DNA of 64,000 bases from Chryseobacterium artocarpi (GTDB lineage: Bacteria > Bacteroidota > Bacteroidia > Flavobacteriales > Weeksellaceae), in the NCBI RefSeq assembly GCF_001684975.1, contig NZ_MAYH01000023.1, forward strand, positions 682,001-746,000, read 5' to 3'. A program made the position numbers and the translations under genes. Of the stretch, positions 34,691-43,702 are shown piece by piece (position 1 is the first letter of the stretch; every line of letters starts with the position of its first letter). The notes under the pieces are model-generated. The model saw nothing but the letters and a program-made list of their open reading frames with translations, did no database searches and was not told the DNA's origin.

Positions 34691-35326
34691 TGAGATTATT
34701 AATTCCGAATGTATGTTTTCGCTTTGTAAAATCCTTTTTAATTTTTCTTTCACAACCTGAATAATTTCTCCGTTTTTTATTTTATTTTTCTTTTGTAATG
34801 GTTTTCCCTGAACAAAAATTCCATTAATTTCTATTAATTGATTCAGTTTGCCTGATGAAAGGTGTAAACATCTTCTGACAACGGTTGATATTCGAAGGTT
34901 AAAATCAAAAGGGCTATGAACTTTAAAGGAGAATATCTCATCTTCAGAACTTTTCATTTGCTCTTCTAAAATTTCCTCATACAGAATCTCATATTCTACA
35001 CTTTCAAGATCTGCTTCAACATTATTTTTTCGTCTTGTCTCCTGTGAAAATGCATATTCCCAAGCCAAATCGGTATCATTTTCTGAAAATCTATTAAAGA
35101 TATCTTTACTGATAGATTCTGTTCTGATTCTGGAGAATATAGTCATATTGTAGCGGTTATTACATTTTACACATCTGTAAATTAACCATATATCAATGTT
35201 TTTTTTCTGGGCATTTAATCTGAATTTATCACTGCAATGAAATCTGTCGCTGTCACAATGATTGCATTTCTTTTTTAAGGTGGGAGTATTTTTCGCTTTG
35301 ATCTCCCATATATACTGTATACTCAT
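34685..35326 (-). CDS. DUF1062 family protein
   Basis: 213 residues. A four-cysteine zinc-ribbon-like part lies at the N-terminus (KKKCNHCDSDRF, then YRCVKCNNRYN), with an S4-like segment at the end (LNQLIEINGIFVQGKPLQKK). This is the DUF1062 layout; function unknown, possibly nucleic-acid binding. It stands alone. Confidence 0.85.
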   Translation of the reverse strand: MSIQYIWEIKAKNTPTLKKKCNHCDSDRFHCSDKFRLNAQKKNIDIWLIYRCVKCNNRYNMTIFSRIRTESISKDIFNRFSENDTDLAWEYAFSQETRRKNNVEADLESVEYEILYEEILEEQMKSSEDEIFSFKVHSPFDFNLRISTVVRRCLHLSSGKLNQLIEINGIFVQGKPLQKKNKIKNGEIIQVVKEKLKRILQSENIHSELIISE

Positions 35327-35745
35327 TCTTATCGTGCTTAATATTCTTTGTAAGATTTTTACATATTATTCACGCATTACCAATCGTAAGATCTTATACA
35401 GTAGAAAAATAAATGCACAAAAGCTTCGCATCTATTCTCTATTCAAATTTGACTGATAAATATGTCAAAAAGGAATACAAAATGCAGCTGCTCTCTCAGC
35501 AATACGGTAAATAATATGATAAACAAGAACCTGTTCGGGTAGATTTACCCAAACGAAAGAATCATTAACCTGTGGTTGTGAAGGCTAATATTAAGCGATA
35601 ATAGGTTTACGAGCTGTTCTCAAAACGAATTGTTTACTTGATTGATATAAAAGTAGTGATTTTTTTGTTTTGAAACATAAAGCGTATAGGTTTTTTCAAA
35701 AGATGAGAAAAATTAATCATTGTAAGTGTGTGTGTGTTGTTGGAA

Positions 35746-35888
35746 AGCGCAAAGACGCTAATTATTTATTTTAGTTATGCATTAAGGCGCGAGGATTTTA
35801 TCTGCGATAAAATTGAATATGGCTTTGTTTTAATTGCCACGAATGCATGAATTATTTTATTTACTCATAAGTCTATGTACCTATGAGG
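35746..35888. repeat. Dispersed intergenic repeat, longest copy
   Basis: Modules in order: AGCGCAAAGACGC (about 35746), ATTTTATCTGCGATAAAAT (35795-35813), GCCACGAATGCATGAAT (35836-35852), then a CTATGTACCTATGAGG part (35873-35888) matching the inner arms of the 23.4 kb element. Confidence 0.65.
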
Positions 35889-35959
35889 TTAAAAAAAATC
35901 TAATTAAATATACACACCTATTAAAAAATTCTGCGCACTATGTATAATCTATGAGAAAG

Positions 35960-35999
35960 TTTTAAAATAAAAAAGGGTCCTCATCATGTGAAGACCCTT
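35960..35999 (-). terminator. Terminator of the SusCD operon
   Basis: Minus-strand stem of about 10 bp, including AAGGGTC (35999-35993) with GACCCTT (35979-35973), followed by TTTTATTTT on that strand. Confidence 0.85.
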
Positions 36000-36101
36000 G
36001 AGCGGGAAATAGGGAGAACCACCACCCTTCAAGCATAACCTCGATATTTCAAAACTTCATGAGCTTAAAGTTTAAAATTTCCCCACACTATTTCTATTAG
36101 A

Positions 36102-37715
36102 TTAATAACCGCTGTTCTGGGTTAAATTTGGATTTGCAGTAATATCAGCAGATGGAATAGGAAATATATTAAATTTAGTATCTACAGCTTTCCCATCTTT
36201 TGTATTTCCTTTCCAGCTCCAAACATAATCTCCAGGGGTAAATTTGTTGAAACGGATAAGGTCTGTTCTTCTGGTAAGCTCCCATGAAAGCTCTCTTGAT
36301 CTTTCGTCCAAAATGAAATTAAGATTCAGCTCTGCATTGGAAATTGCACCATTTCCGTTGTTATAAGCTCTGTTTCTTACCACATTAATATAAGTAAGTG
36401 CAGAAGACGAGTTTCCTGTTCTGAAATATGCTTCCGCAGCAGTAAGATATGCTTCTGAAAGACGGAACATCGGGAAATCTGTATCCACATACGCTGCATC
36501 TGAACCTGGATTGCCGTTTTTATCCACATTTCTCCATTTTGTAAAGGCATATCCATCCTGGAAAGTTCCCGGAAGTGCTGCAATTTCTTTTTTGTGACCA
36601 ACATTAAAAATCAATGCTCTGCTATCATTTTTGGTAAAAGCATTAGGATCTGTTGTTTTGAAATTCTGATCAGCAGATTGGAATTTATTAACAAATTCAG
36701 GGCGCAGACGGATATTTCCCCAGCCGCCGGCAATTCCCATATTCAGGTAGTTGAGCATCGTTCCCCCAGTTTGTGCCAGTACAAAGAATGTAGTTCCGCC
36801 ATATGTTTTTGATCTGATACCGTCCATATTCAGGGACCAGATAATTTCAGGTGAAGTATTGTTGTCTGCCAGGAAATTGTATAGGTATTTCGGAGATAGG
36901 CTGTAATGGCTTAGAATCACTTTTTCAGCATATTCTGCTGCTTTATTCCATTGTGGAGATTTTGTATAAACCTCTGCGTTCAGATATAGTCTTGATAACA
37001 GGAAATTAGCAGCCGTTTTATCTACTCTTCCATATTCATTGGTTGCCGGAAGAATCGTCTCAATATCTTTTAATTCTTTTTCTACATAAGCATATAAATC
37101 ATTAGGCATGATTTGTTTAGGTAAAAACTGAGGATCAAGCTTATCAGCATCCGTCACAAAAGGTACTTTTCCAAAGGTATCCAATAGCACCCAATAAGAA
37201 TAGGCTCTCAGAAAACGTACTTCTGCTCTGAAATATGCAACTTCTTTCTTAAAATCAGGGTTTGTGTGACCTCTCTCCTGCATTTTCTCATCTGTAGTCT
37301 GTCTTAAAAACTCATTGGTATAGCCGATGATCTGATATAATCTTGCATAATAACCATTCAGAATTGCAGTATTGGAATCCCAGCTGTTGGTTGCCATCTG
37401 TCTCAAACCATTCGATTGTGAGCCCATGATCGCTTCATCGGTTGTAAGCACCTGAACATAGAATGCCAGACGGATAAATGAGCTGTATCCCTCATCAAAA
37501 TTACCCATATCAGGATCTCCGGTAGGACCTTGCTGTCCGCTCAAACATAATGCTGCATAACATTTGGCAAGAACTCCTTTGTAATTTTCAGGTTTGGAAT
37601 AGATTTGCTCAGTTGTCACAATATTCGGATCAATAGGCTCTGTATCAAGGTCTCCGACACACGAGATTACCGAGAAAAGCAAAAGGATAAAAGGTATTAT
37701 ATATAAACGTTTCAT
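36102..37715 (-). CDS. SusD/RagB-family surface lipoprotein
   Basis: Nutrient-binding lid of an outer-membrane SusCD transporter. 537 residues; lipoprotein signal with lipobox VISC at about residue 19. The helical TPR-like body includes EVRFLRAYSYWVLLDTFGKVPF, and the C-terminal SusD block is RLSEAYLTAAEAYFRTGN then RSRELSWELTRRTDLIRFNK. It begins 7 bp after the SusC stop. The substrate is inferred only from neighbours (a histidine phosphatase). Confidence 0.95.
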   Translation of the reverse strand: MKRLYIIPFILLLFSVISCVGDLDTEPIDPNIVTTEQIYSKPENYKGVLAKCYAALCLSGQQGPTGDPDMGNFDEGYSSFIRLAFYVQVLTTDEAIMGSQSNGLRQMATNSWDSNTAILNGYYARLYQIIGYTNEFLRQTTDEKMQERGHTNPDFKKEVAYFRAEVRFLRAYSYWVLLDTFGKVPFVTDADKLDPQFLPKQIMPNDLYAYVEKELKDIETILPATNEYGRVDKTAANFLLSRLYLNAEVYTKSPQWNKAAEYAEKVILSHYSLSPKYLYNFLADNNTSPEIIWSLNMDGIRSKTYGGTTFFVLAQTGGTMLNYLNMGIAGGWGNIRLRPEFVNKFQSADQNFKTTDPNAFTKNDSRALIFNVGHKKEIAALPGTFQDGYAFTKWRNVDKNGNPGSDAAYVDTDFPMFRLSEAYLTAAEAYFRTGNSSSALTYINVVRNRAYNNGNGAISNAELNLNFILDERSRELSWELTRRTDLIRFNKFTPGDYVWSWKGNTKDGKAVDTKFNIFPIPSADITANPNLTQNSGY

Positions 37716-37722
37716 AGTTTAA

Positions 37723-40710
37723 TTATTTAAAGTTAACATTTAATCCAAAAAGGAATGAACGTGGTCTGGCGTACATATTGTTATCGATTCCCAGATATAC
37801 TTCAGGATCTAAGCCACTGTATTTAGTAATCACAAAAGCATTCTGAACTGAGAAGCTCACTCCCAGATCAAATTTGTCGCTGATCTTTTTAAAAGTACGC
37901 CCCAACGTCATATTATCCATTCTGAAAAACGATGCATTTTCCAGGAAGAAATCTGAATAAAGCTGTAGGTTTTCAAACCCCTGTTCTGCCGTGTAACTTA
38001 ATATATTGGAGTAAGTACCGTTTTCAGGGTATATCTTTGATCTGTAATCTTTTGATTTAACATTATTGTATACGTAATTTCCAAAATTTGCATGCCCATT
38101 AAATCCAAAATACCAATCTTTGTAACTCACCTTTGAGGAGATTCCCAGATAAGATTTTGGCATTGGGCTTTTATCCTTTACCAATCCACCTTTATATTTT
38201 CCTTCAATGGGTCTGTTATTGTCATCATATTCCTGTTGATACAGATAGAAAGTATACGGTGAATATCCTACAGAGTGAATCTGAATAGTTCCTGCTGTTG
38301 AACCGGAAACGTTTCCTATATTCACGCCATAATTTGAACTGTCTACAAGAGTCAGTTTGGTGATCTTTGAATTGTTGAAAGTAAAATTCACATCCATATT
38401 CCATTGCCAGTCTCCGCTTTTCACAGGAATGGTGTTCAAGCTAAGTTCTACCCCCTTATTTTCCATAGAACCAATATTGGTAAAGATCATATTGGTAAGA
38501 TTGGAACCTGCTGCTACGGAGATTTTATTCAAAAGATCATCGGTTGTTCTTTTATATACTTCAACAGATCCGGAGATTCTGTTTTTTAAAATTCCGAAAT
38601 CCAATCCTAAGTTATAGGTAGATGTTGTTTCCCATTTAAGGTTTGGGTCGTAACCATTGGGACGAATGGTTTGGTAGAACTGGTTTCCCAATTGATATAA
38701 AGCATTGGACTGACTGTAGGTATATGTCTGCATCCATTCATAATCTCCGCCAATGTCCTGTTGTCCTGTTTTACCATAACTTAATCTTAATTTCAGATCG
38801 GAAAGGAAATTACTGTCTTTTAGGAATTCTTCTTCTTTAAGTTTCCATGCAAAAGCTGCAGATGGAAAGAGTCCCCAATGATTATTTTTGGCGAAACGAG
38901 ATGAACCGTCATTTCTAAGGGTTGCCGTGAAAAGATAACGGTCTTTAAAGCTGTAATTCAAACGTCCGTAAAATGAAACAAGATAATATTCGGATTTTGA
39001 AACAATATCTCTGTAAATTTTACTTCCTGTAAGATTGCTCTGATTATCATTATAGCTTTTCCAGAATCGCTGCCAGGAATATCCTCCCATCACATCAAAT
39101 TTATGATTACCCAGCGTTTTGGAATAATTGGCATAAGCATCCAGCTGTAAATTACTTTTCTTTTGAGTGTATTTCTCTACAAGCCCCTGTCCGTCATTTC
39201 CAATAGAAGTCCAGGCAATAGGTGCATTATCCGGAACAAAAACATCACCATCACTTTTCAGGATATCAAAACCTGTGTTAAGGTTTAATTTTAAATCTTC
39301 AAAACCATGAATTTTATAATCCAGCTGTATGTTTCCAATATGTCTGAAAACTTTCGACTGGTCATTTCTCAGATCAAGAACAGATACGGGATTTGTTCCA
39401 GCCTGAGGAACTGGTTTTCCTGTTGCATTTAACCAGATAAAATATCCGAGTCCATAAGGTGAAGAATTATCAAAAACAGGACGTGTAGGATCAAATGTTA
39501 CGGCTCCGTTCGCCGGATTGGAAATAAAGTCGTTGTTTTCTATACTTGGTTTATAGTTAAGATTTACATTTAAATGTTTATCAAAAAAAGAAGGATTCAG
39601 AGCTAAGCTCAGGTTCATTCTTTCATAAGCGTTCTTCTTGATGATTCCTTCCTGATTGGTATATCCCAAAGACAAACGATACGGAATATCCTTCACAGCA
39701 CCTGTCATACTGAAGTTCTGATCATTACTTACAGATGTACGGTATATTTCTTTTTGCCAATTGGTATCATAAGTTCCCAATCCGTTGATCACCGCTGCAT
39801 TATCTGCATAACGGCTCTTCATATAAGTTCTGTATTCATCCCCCGTCAGGACATCCATCATTTTTGGATTGTAGCTCACTTTGGTATTGGATGAATATTG
39901 GTAACGGGTCTTTTTGCTTCCTTTTTTAGTGGTAATAATAATCACCCCGTTAGATGCTCTTGAACCATAAATTGCTGTAGAAGATGCGTCTTTCAAAACG
40001 GTATAACTTTCAATATCATTGGGATTGATCATTCCCAGTATATTACTTGATCCTGATGTAGATGAATTATCAATAGCAATTCCGTCAATAATAATCAGCG
40101 GATCATTACTTGCAGATAAAGAAGACCCTCCCCTGATCCTGATGGTAGAACCGGCTCCTGGTGCTCCTCCCGGGGAAGTAATATTAACACCAGCGGCTTT
40201 TCCCGTTAATGCGTCCTGTGCAGAAACCGGATTGCCATTATTTTCACTATCCATTTTTACCGTGGTCAGAGATCCTGTAGCATCAGATTTTTTTACTTTT
40301 CCATATCCGATCACTACAACTTCCTCAATCTTGTTTTCTTTTACCGAAACCGTATCTTTTGCCATAGAAATAGCTCTGGCAGGTACAATTGCTTTTGCGG
40401 AAGTCTTGCGAAGCATTACTGTATTGTTTCTTATCTCATATTCCACGGGATAATTGTTCCTGAGATACTTTAGGGAAGCATCCAGCGATGAATAATTGAT
40501 ACCGTTTTCATCCACAAGAACATCCTTAAAGTCTGTACTGGAATAGAAAAACGGCACTTTGGAAGATTTGCTCAGCTTATCAAAAACCTTAGTAATAGAT
40601 ACCCGTTTTTGCTTTGCCTGCGTGGTTGAAGGCTGTTGTCCGGATTGACCGTAAGCCACTGGAAGTCCCATCGCGACCAGAAGTATCACGGAAATTATTG
40701 TTTTTTTCAT
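37723..40710 (-). CDS. SusC/RagA-family TonB-dependent receptor with STN domain
   Basis: Outer-membrane barrel of 995 residues. Signal peptide 1-22; an STN domain (about 40-103) of the kind that signals to a FecR anti-sigma factor; a TonB box-like segment (IEEVVVIGYGKVKK) and plug at about 130-240; then the barrel ending in aromatic LFGLNVNFK. The carboxypeptidase-like beta-sandwich usual before the plug is missing, with only a short linker between STN and plug. The STN domain and adjacent FecR/sigma genes point to substrate-induced transcription. Confidence 0.95.
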   Translation of the reverse strand: MKKTIISVILLVAMGLPVAYGQSGQQPSTTQAKQKRVSITKVFDKLSKSSKVPFFYSSTDFKDVLVDENGINYSSLDASLKYLRNNYPVEYEIRNNTVMLRKTSAKAIVPARAISMAKDTVSVKENKIEEVVVIGYGKVKKSDATGSLTTVKMDSENNGNPVSAQDALTGKAAGVNITSPGGAPGAGSTIRIRGGSSLSASNDPLIIIDGIAIDNSSTSGSSNILGMINPNDIESYTVLKDASSTAIYGSRASNGVIIITTKKGSKKTRYQYSSNTKVSYNPKMMDVLTGDEYRTYMKSRYADNAAVINGLGTYDTNWQKEIYRTSVSNDQNFSMTGAVKDIPYRLSLGYTNQEGIIKKNAYERMNLSLALNPSFFDKHLNVNLNYKPSIENNDFISNPANGAVTFDPTRPVFDNSSPYGLGYFIWLNATGKPVPQAGTNPVSVLDLRNDQSKVFRHIGNIQLDYKIHGFEDLKLNLNTGFDILKSDGDVFVPDNAPIAWTSIGNDGQGLVEKYTQKKSNLQLDAYANYSKTLGNHKFDVMGGYSWQRFWKSYNDNQSNLTGSKIYRDIVSKSEYYLVSFYGRLNYSFKDRYLFTATLRNDGSSRFAKNNHWGLFPSAAFAWKLKEEEFLKDSNFLSDLKLRLSYGKTGQQDIGGDYEWMQTYTYSQSNALYQLGNQFYQTIRPNGYDPNLKWETTSTYNLGLDFGILKNRISGSVEVYKRTTDDLLNKISVAAGSNLTNMIFTNIGSMENKGVELSLNTIPVKSGDWQWNMDVNFTFNNSKITKLTLVDSSNYGVNIGNVSGSTAGTIQIHSVGYSPYTFYLYQQEYDDNNRPIEGKYKGGLVKDKSPMPKSYLGISSKVSYKDWYFGFNGHANFGNYVYNNVKSKDYRSKIYPENGTYSNILSYTAEQGFENLQLYSDFFLENASFFRMDNMTLGRTFKKISDKFDLGVSFSVQNAFVITKYSGLDPEVYLGIDNNMYARPRSFLFGLNVNFK

Positions 40711-40717
40711 AAATTTG
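40710..40717 (+). promoter_or_regulatory. -7 box of the antisense RNA over the susC leader
   Basis: TAAATTTG on the plus strand, overlapping the susC start codon region. No -33 TTTG at the usual distance. Confidence 0.35.
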
Positions 40718-40723
40718 GGATTA

Positions 40724-40796
40724 ACTTTATTAGACTTTAGCGAGTTAAATAGTTAATTGGCATCAATAACCCCCATTATTGGTGCTTTTTTATTTG
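40724..40796 (+). ncRNA. Candidate antisense RNA to the susC leader
   Basis: The plus-strand terminator consists of CATCAATAA (40761-40769), a 6-nt loop, TTATTGGTG (40776-40784), then CTTTTTTATTTG. It pairs fully (one G-U) only in plus-strand RNA; in the minus strand it has an A-C mismatch and no T-tail. With the -7 box at 40710-40717 it defines a short RNA complementary to the FecR-SusC spacer. Antisense RNAs at susC starts (DonS type) are known from Bacteroides fragilis. Confidence 0.4.
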
Positions 40797-41620
40797 AGTT
40801 GTATTTCCTTTTCGGATTTTTTTTCTGTTTTAAGGTTGAATGGATAACAAATAGCTGTTAAGACTTCGTTCAGATTTCCTGAGAAAGTTCCTTTTATTCT
40901 CTTTTCGCCGTACTCTTTCGGATATTCTATTTTAATATTATATACCTGCTCCAGTTCTGAAACAATATTTTTCAGTGTTTCATCTTCAAATGAGAAGTCT
41001 CTTCTGGCATCAGCTGCATAATAGAATTGAGCTGGTTTTTCAACATTCTTACTCCAAGACTGATTGGGTAACAGGTAGGTAATCTTTCCTTTATGATCGA
41101 CTTTCACTTTTCCCTCAAAAAGTTCAACCTTTTCTTTTCCACTGGTTTGATCTAAGAAAAATTTCGTCCCTAAAACCTGTACTGTAAAATCCTTTGCATT
41201 AATTCTGAAAGGTCTGGATTTATCTTTTGCAATATCAAAAGTAGCTTTACCCGTGAAAGTAATTTTTCTGTCAGCTTTCCCAAAATCTGAAGACAAGACC
41301 AACGTACTGTGTGGCTCCAGAACAATACGACTTCCATCCGGAAGATCAATACTCTCTGTAAAATCTGCACTCGTATAACTTTGAATTTTAGCTTGTTCTA
41401 CAACGGAAGAAGATGCAGACGGATTATAGAGAAATACTCCAATTCCTATCACAGCAGCCACAGAAGCAGCCCAATAGACTCTTCTCAGGGTTCTTCCTGT
41501 TTTGATTCTACTCTGAATTCCGGCTTTGATCCTGGTATCCGTGAGAGAATCTATCTGCTGGTTTTCTTTGAAGGTTTCTTCCCAGTTCTTTTTAAAATCT
41601 TCGTCTTCCATTGTATTCAT
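40790..41620 (-). CDS. FecR-family anti-sigma factor
   Basis: Inner-membrane regulator that holds the ECF sigma factor until the SusC STN domain signals. A cytoplasmic N-terminal segment of about 55 residues is followed by one membrane helix (VYWAASVAAVIGIGVFLYN). The FecR domain comes next (LPDGSRIVLEPHSTLVLSS; VQVLGTKFFLD; VELFEGKVKV), then a DUF4974 domain at the end (IVSELEQVYNIKIEYP). ATG at 41620 or 41611; a further in-frame start upstream is unlikely because an ECF-type promoter ends at 41628. Confidence 0.92.
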   Translation of the reverse strand: MNTMEDEDFKKNWEETFKENQQIDSLTDTRIKAGIQSRIKTGRTLRRVYWAASVAAVIGIGVFLYNPSASSSVVEQAKIQSYTSADFTESIDLPDGSRIVLEPHSTLVLSSDFGKADRKITFTGKATFDIAKDKSRPFRINAKDFTVQVLGTKFFLDQTSGKEKVELFEGKVKVDHKGKITYLLPNQSWSKNVEKPAQFYYAADARRDFSFEDETLKNIVSELEQVYNIKIEYPKEYGEKRIKGTFSGNLNEVLTAICYPFNLKTEKKSEKEIQLK

Positions 41621-41627
41621 ATTGAGT

Positions 41628-41655
41628 ATTACGCAGAAAAAATAAATCGTCAACC
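41628..41655 (-). promoter_or_regulatory. ECF sigma promoter upstream of fecR
   Basis: On the minus strand GGTTGACGATTT (41655-41644), seven bases, CTGCGTAAT (41636-41628). The same two blocks occur upstream of the phosphatase gene and nowhere else that I found. Confidence 0.6.
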
Positions 41656-41761
41656 TATTTCTTAGAAAAAAATTAAATAATCTGTCTAAATGTTTATTAC
41701 AACCCCGAAGTCACATATCAAGAATTAAAAACTTTTGAGGCTTTTTTCATTTAAACATGAT

Positions 41762-43027
41762 CTAGTGAGAACCTACTATACTTTCTAAATACGTTTTCAC
41801 GTCAGCCCATTTGTAATATGGGAAAGTGTCAGTCTGTATAGGAATATGCACTTCATTTTCGTTATGGAGAAATTTAACCAAAATGTCTTTCTTTTTATTT
41901 TTATAAAAAATCAACTGTAGATTTGCTGCCATAGGTGCTGCCTGAAAAGTATTCCAGACTTTATAAACTTCTCTGGGATTGGTTTCTTCTTTATTCATTC
42001 CTTCAATATTCAGAAGGGCAAGTAAAGGAGTAATATTTCCGTCATGTCCAAACCTTAGGGAAGCTCCGTTTTTATTGTTCTGAATATAATCTTCTGCTTC
42101 ATCCAGCATATTTTTTACCAACGGAATAGAATTGTTCTTTACTAAACCTTTACTTAGCGGAGACGGTCCGTCATTTACGTAGGTCTGGTAATTTACCGAC
42201 TGATAGATATTAAATAATTCATCTTTTGTAAATAAGTCATAGAAAGAAATATCTGTTTCCAAATTCTGCATATCACTGGCAATCCAATAGAATGCTTCAA
42301 TTACTTTTTCCGGATTTACATTTTTATAGATGTAGTCATCATTATTGAACAGGTTTTTGATAAATCTTTCAGATTTCATATTCTCTGCTCTGAACTTTCT
42401 TTTCTCTTCCTGCCAGAAGTTATCTGCCGAACGGAAATCAATAGATTCTTTGGTATGATGATTCAGATATTTCATGTATTTGTCCGAAGATTCCATATTA
42501 ATCTGAAGTTTTGGATTATTGGCAACCAATTCATTAGCAAAATTAGCCATACTTATGATACACCTCGGTACCACAGTTGATTTTGCCGTCACTACAGCAT
42601 TTTTTTCAAAAACTTTAGGGTTGTTTTTAAACATTCTTTGGGAAATCTGCCTGTGTTGTAATGCACCAAGCTCTGTAAGGTCACCATTATGTCCCTCTGC
42701 CTGAATCCATATTTTTTTCAATCTTTCTAAAGCGGATTGTCCTTGGGGTGTCAAAGCATTATGATCAGCTGCTTTCTCCAAAATATGCATTACGCCTGAA
42801 AAGTCTTTTTCATTGATGAGCCATCTTGAACCGTGTCTTCCGTAATGACTGATATAAAATGATTCATAACCAGATGGAGCCGGAGTCTGTTTCCCGGAAG
42901 GTGTAGGATAAGCATAATAAACTCCGCCTGTTGTTTTGATGTCAGAAAAAATTTCTTCTTTCGTGGTCTGCGCATGGGTAGAGAAAAATGCTCCTACAAA
43001 TAAAAGCAGTAGTGTTGTCTTTTTCAT
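41762..43027 (-). CDS. Secreted histidine acid phosphatase
   Basis: 421 residues with a signal peptide (1-20, ends STHAQ). Branch-2 histidine phosphatase: the catalytic RHGSR has H65, R155 lies in VPRCIISM, and the proton donor motif is FGHDG with H328/D329. Relatives hydrolyse phytate, glucose-1-phosphate or other phosphate esters; the HD form argues against the HAE-type inositol polyphosphate phosphatase. The gene sits between the ECF sigma and fecR genes, with its own copy of the ECF-type promoter, so it belongs to the SusCD regulon. Confidence 0.9.
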   Translation of the reverse strand: MKKTTLLLLFVGAFFSTHAQTTKEEIFSDIKTTGGVYYAYPTPSGKQTPAPSGYESFYISHYGRHGSRWLINEKDFSGVMHILEKAADHNALTPQGQSALERLKKIWIQAEGHNGDLTELGALQHRQISQRMFKNNPKVFEKNAVVTAKSTVVPRCIISMANFANELVANNPKLQINMESSDKYMKYLNHHTKESIDFRSADNFWQEEKRKFRAENMKSERFIKNLFNNDDYIYKNVNPEKVIEAFYWIASDMQNLETDISFYDLFTKDELFNIYQSVNYQTYVNDGPSPLSKGLVKNNSIPLVKNMLDEAEDYIQNNKNGASLRFGHDGNITPLLALLNIEGMNKEETNPREVYKVWNTFQAAPMAANLQLIFYKNKKKDILVKFLHNENEVHIPIQTDTFPYYKWADVKTYLESIVGSH

Positions 43028-43157
43028 TATAAACTCTTTTTATTCGATTGAATGACAGTTGTACCACTCAAAAAGGGGAACAACTGAAATGTTATACATT
43101 GTTCTGAAAAGGAAAAACATTCACAGTGATTACTTTTCTAAACTTTTTCTATCTACT

Positions 43158-43186
43158 ATTACGCAGAGCTATTGAAATCGTCAACC
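43158..43186 (-). promoter_or_regulatory. ECF sigma promoter upstream of the phosphatase gene
   Basis: On the minus strand GGTTGACGATTT (43186-43175), eight bases, CTGCGTAAT (43166-43158). It overlaps the stop codon of the sigma gene and leaves a leader of about 125 nt before the phosphatase ATG. Confidence 0.6.
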
Positions 43187-43702
43187 CTGAAAAAAACTTT
43201 TTATGAAAATTAATAATGAAAAGAAAAGATTGATATGAGTTTTCAGAAGGTTTAGAACTTTATTCACATGCTTTGCAACAGCATTTTTAGAAATACTGTT
43301 TTCTTTGGCGATCTGAGAATAACTCTGTCCTTCGATTTTATGTTTAAGAAAAAAAGCCTTACTTTTTTCCGGCATTTGATGGAGTAATTTTTCTAATTTA
43401 TCAGAATGTTGCGAATATTCGTCTTCATCCTCTTCTTCTTTTACTACTTTCAGATGAATCTCTTCCTGTAGATCAGAAAAGGAAAGTTTATTTTTTCGGT
43501 AAAAATTCGCGATTTCCTGTTTTGCTGTTTTGAAAATAATTGCCTCTTTGTTTTTCTCCAAAACCTGCCTGTGCTTCCATAAATGAACAAAAATATCCTG
43601 TACTACATCTTCAATATCTTCTCTTCCATGAATGTATTTTTTCACGAAAAAAAAGACCTGATGCTTGTATTCATCATATATTTTTTCAAATAAAGGCTCC
43701 AC
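43181..43702 (-). CDS. ECF-type sigma-70 factor
   Basis: 173 residues. Region 2 is at about 10-75 (REDIEDVVQDIFVHLWKHR) and region 4 at about 105-155 (MPEKSKAFFLKHKIEGQSYS, then IAKENSISKNAVAKHVNK). A short hydrophobic tail (LFFSLLIFIK) is common in Bacteroidota ECF factors paired with FecR proteins. It probably drives the two promoters at 41628-41655 and 43158-43186. Its own upstream has a housekeeping-type -7 box (TATATTTG, minus strand, 43735-43728), not the ECF motif. Confidence 0.95.
   Translation of the reverse strand: MEPLFEKIYDEYKHQVFFFVKKYIHGREDIEDVVQDIFVHLWKHRQVLEKNKEAIIFKTAKQEIANFYRKNKLSFSDLQEEIHLKVVKEEEDEDEYSQHSDKLEKLLHQMPEKSKAFFLKHKIEGQSYSQIAKENSISKNAVAKHVNKVLNLLKTHINLFFSLLIFIKSFFQG

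Larger units (their letters stand above)
35327..36101. other. Gene-free stretch between DUF1062 gene and susD-like gene
   Basis: 775 bp. It contains the largest copy of the dispersed repeat (35746-35888), a short hairpin GGGTA/TACCC near 35538, a GT run near 35727-35737, and the SusD terminator. No frame is convincing. Confidence 0.65.

Noticed and set aside
18861..35813. CRISPR array suggested by recurring short palindromes
   Set aside because: The repeats are kilobases apart and degenerate, have no regular spacers, and no cas gene is present.
40019..40453. 144-codon plus-strand frame inside susC
   Set aside because: Fully antisense to the conserved plug and STN region of susC; it is a shadow of the coding frame.
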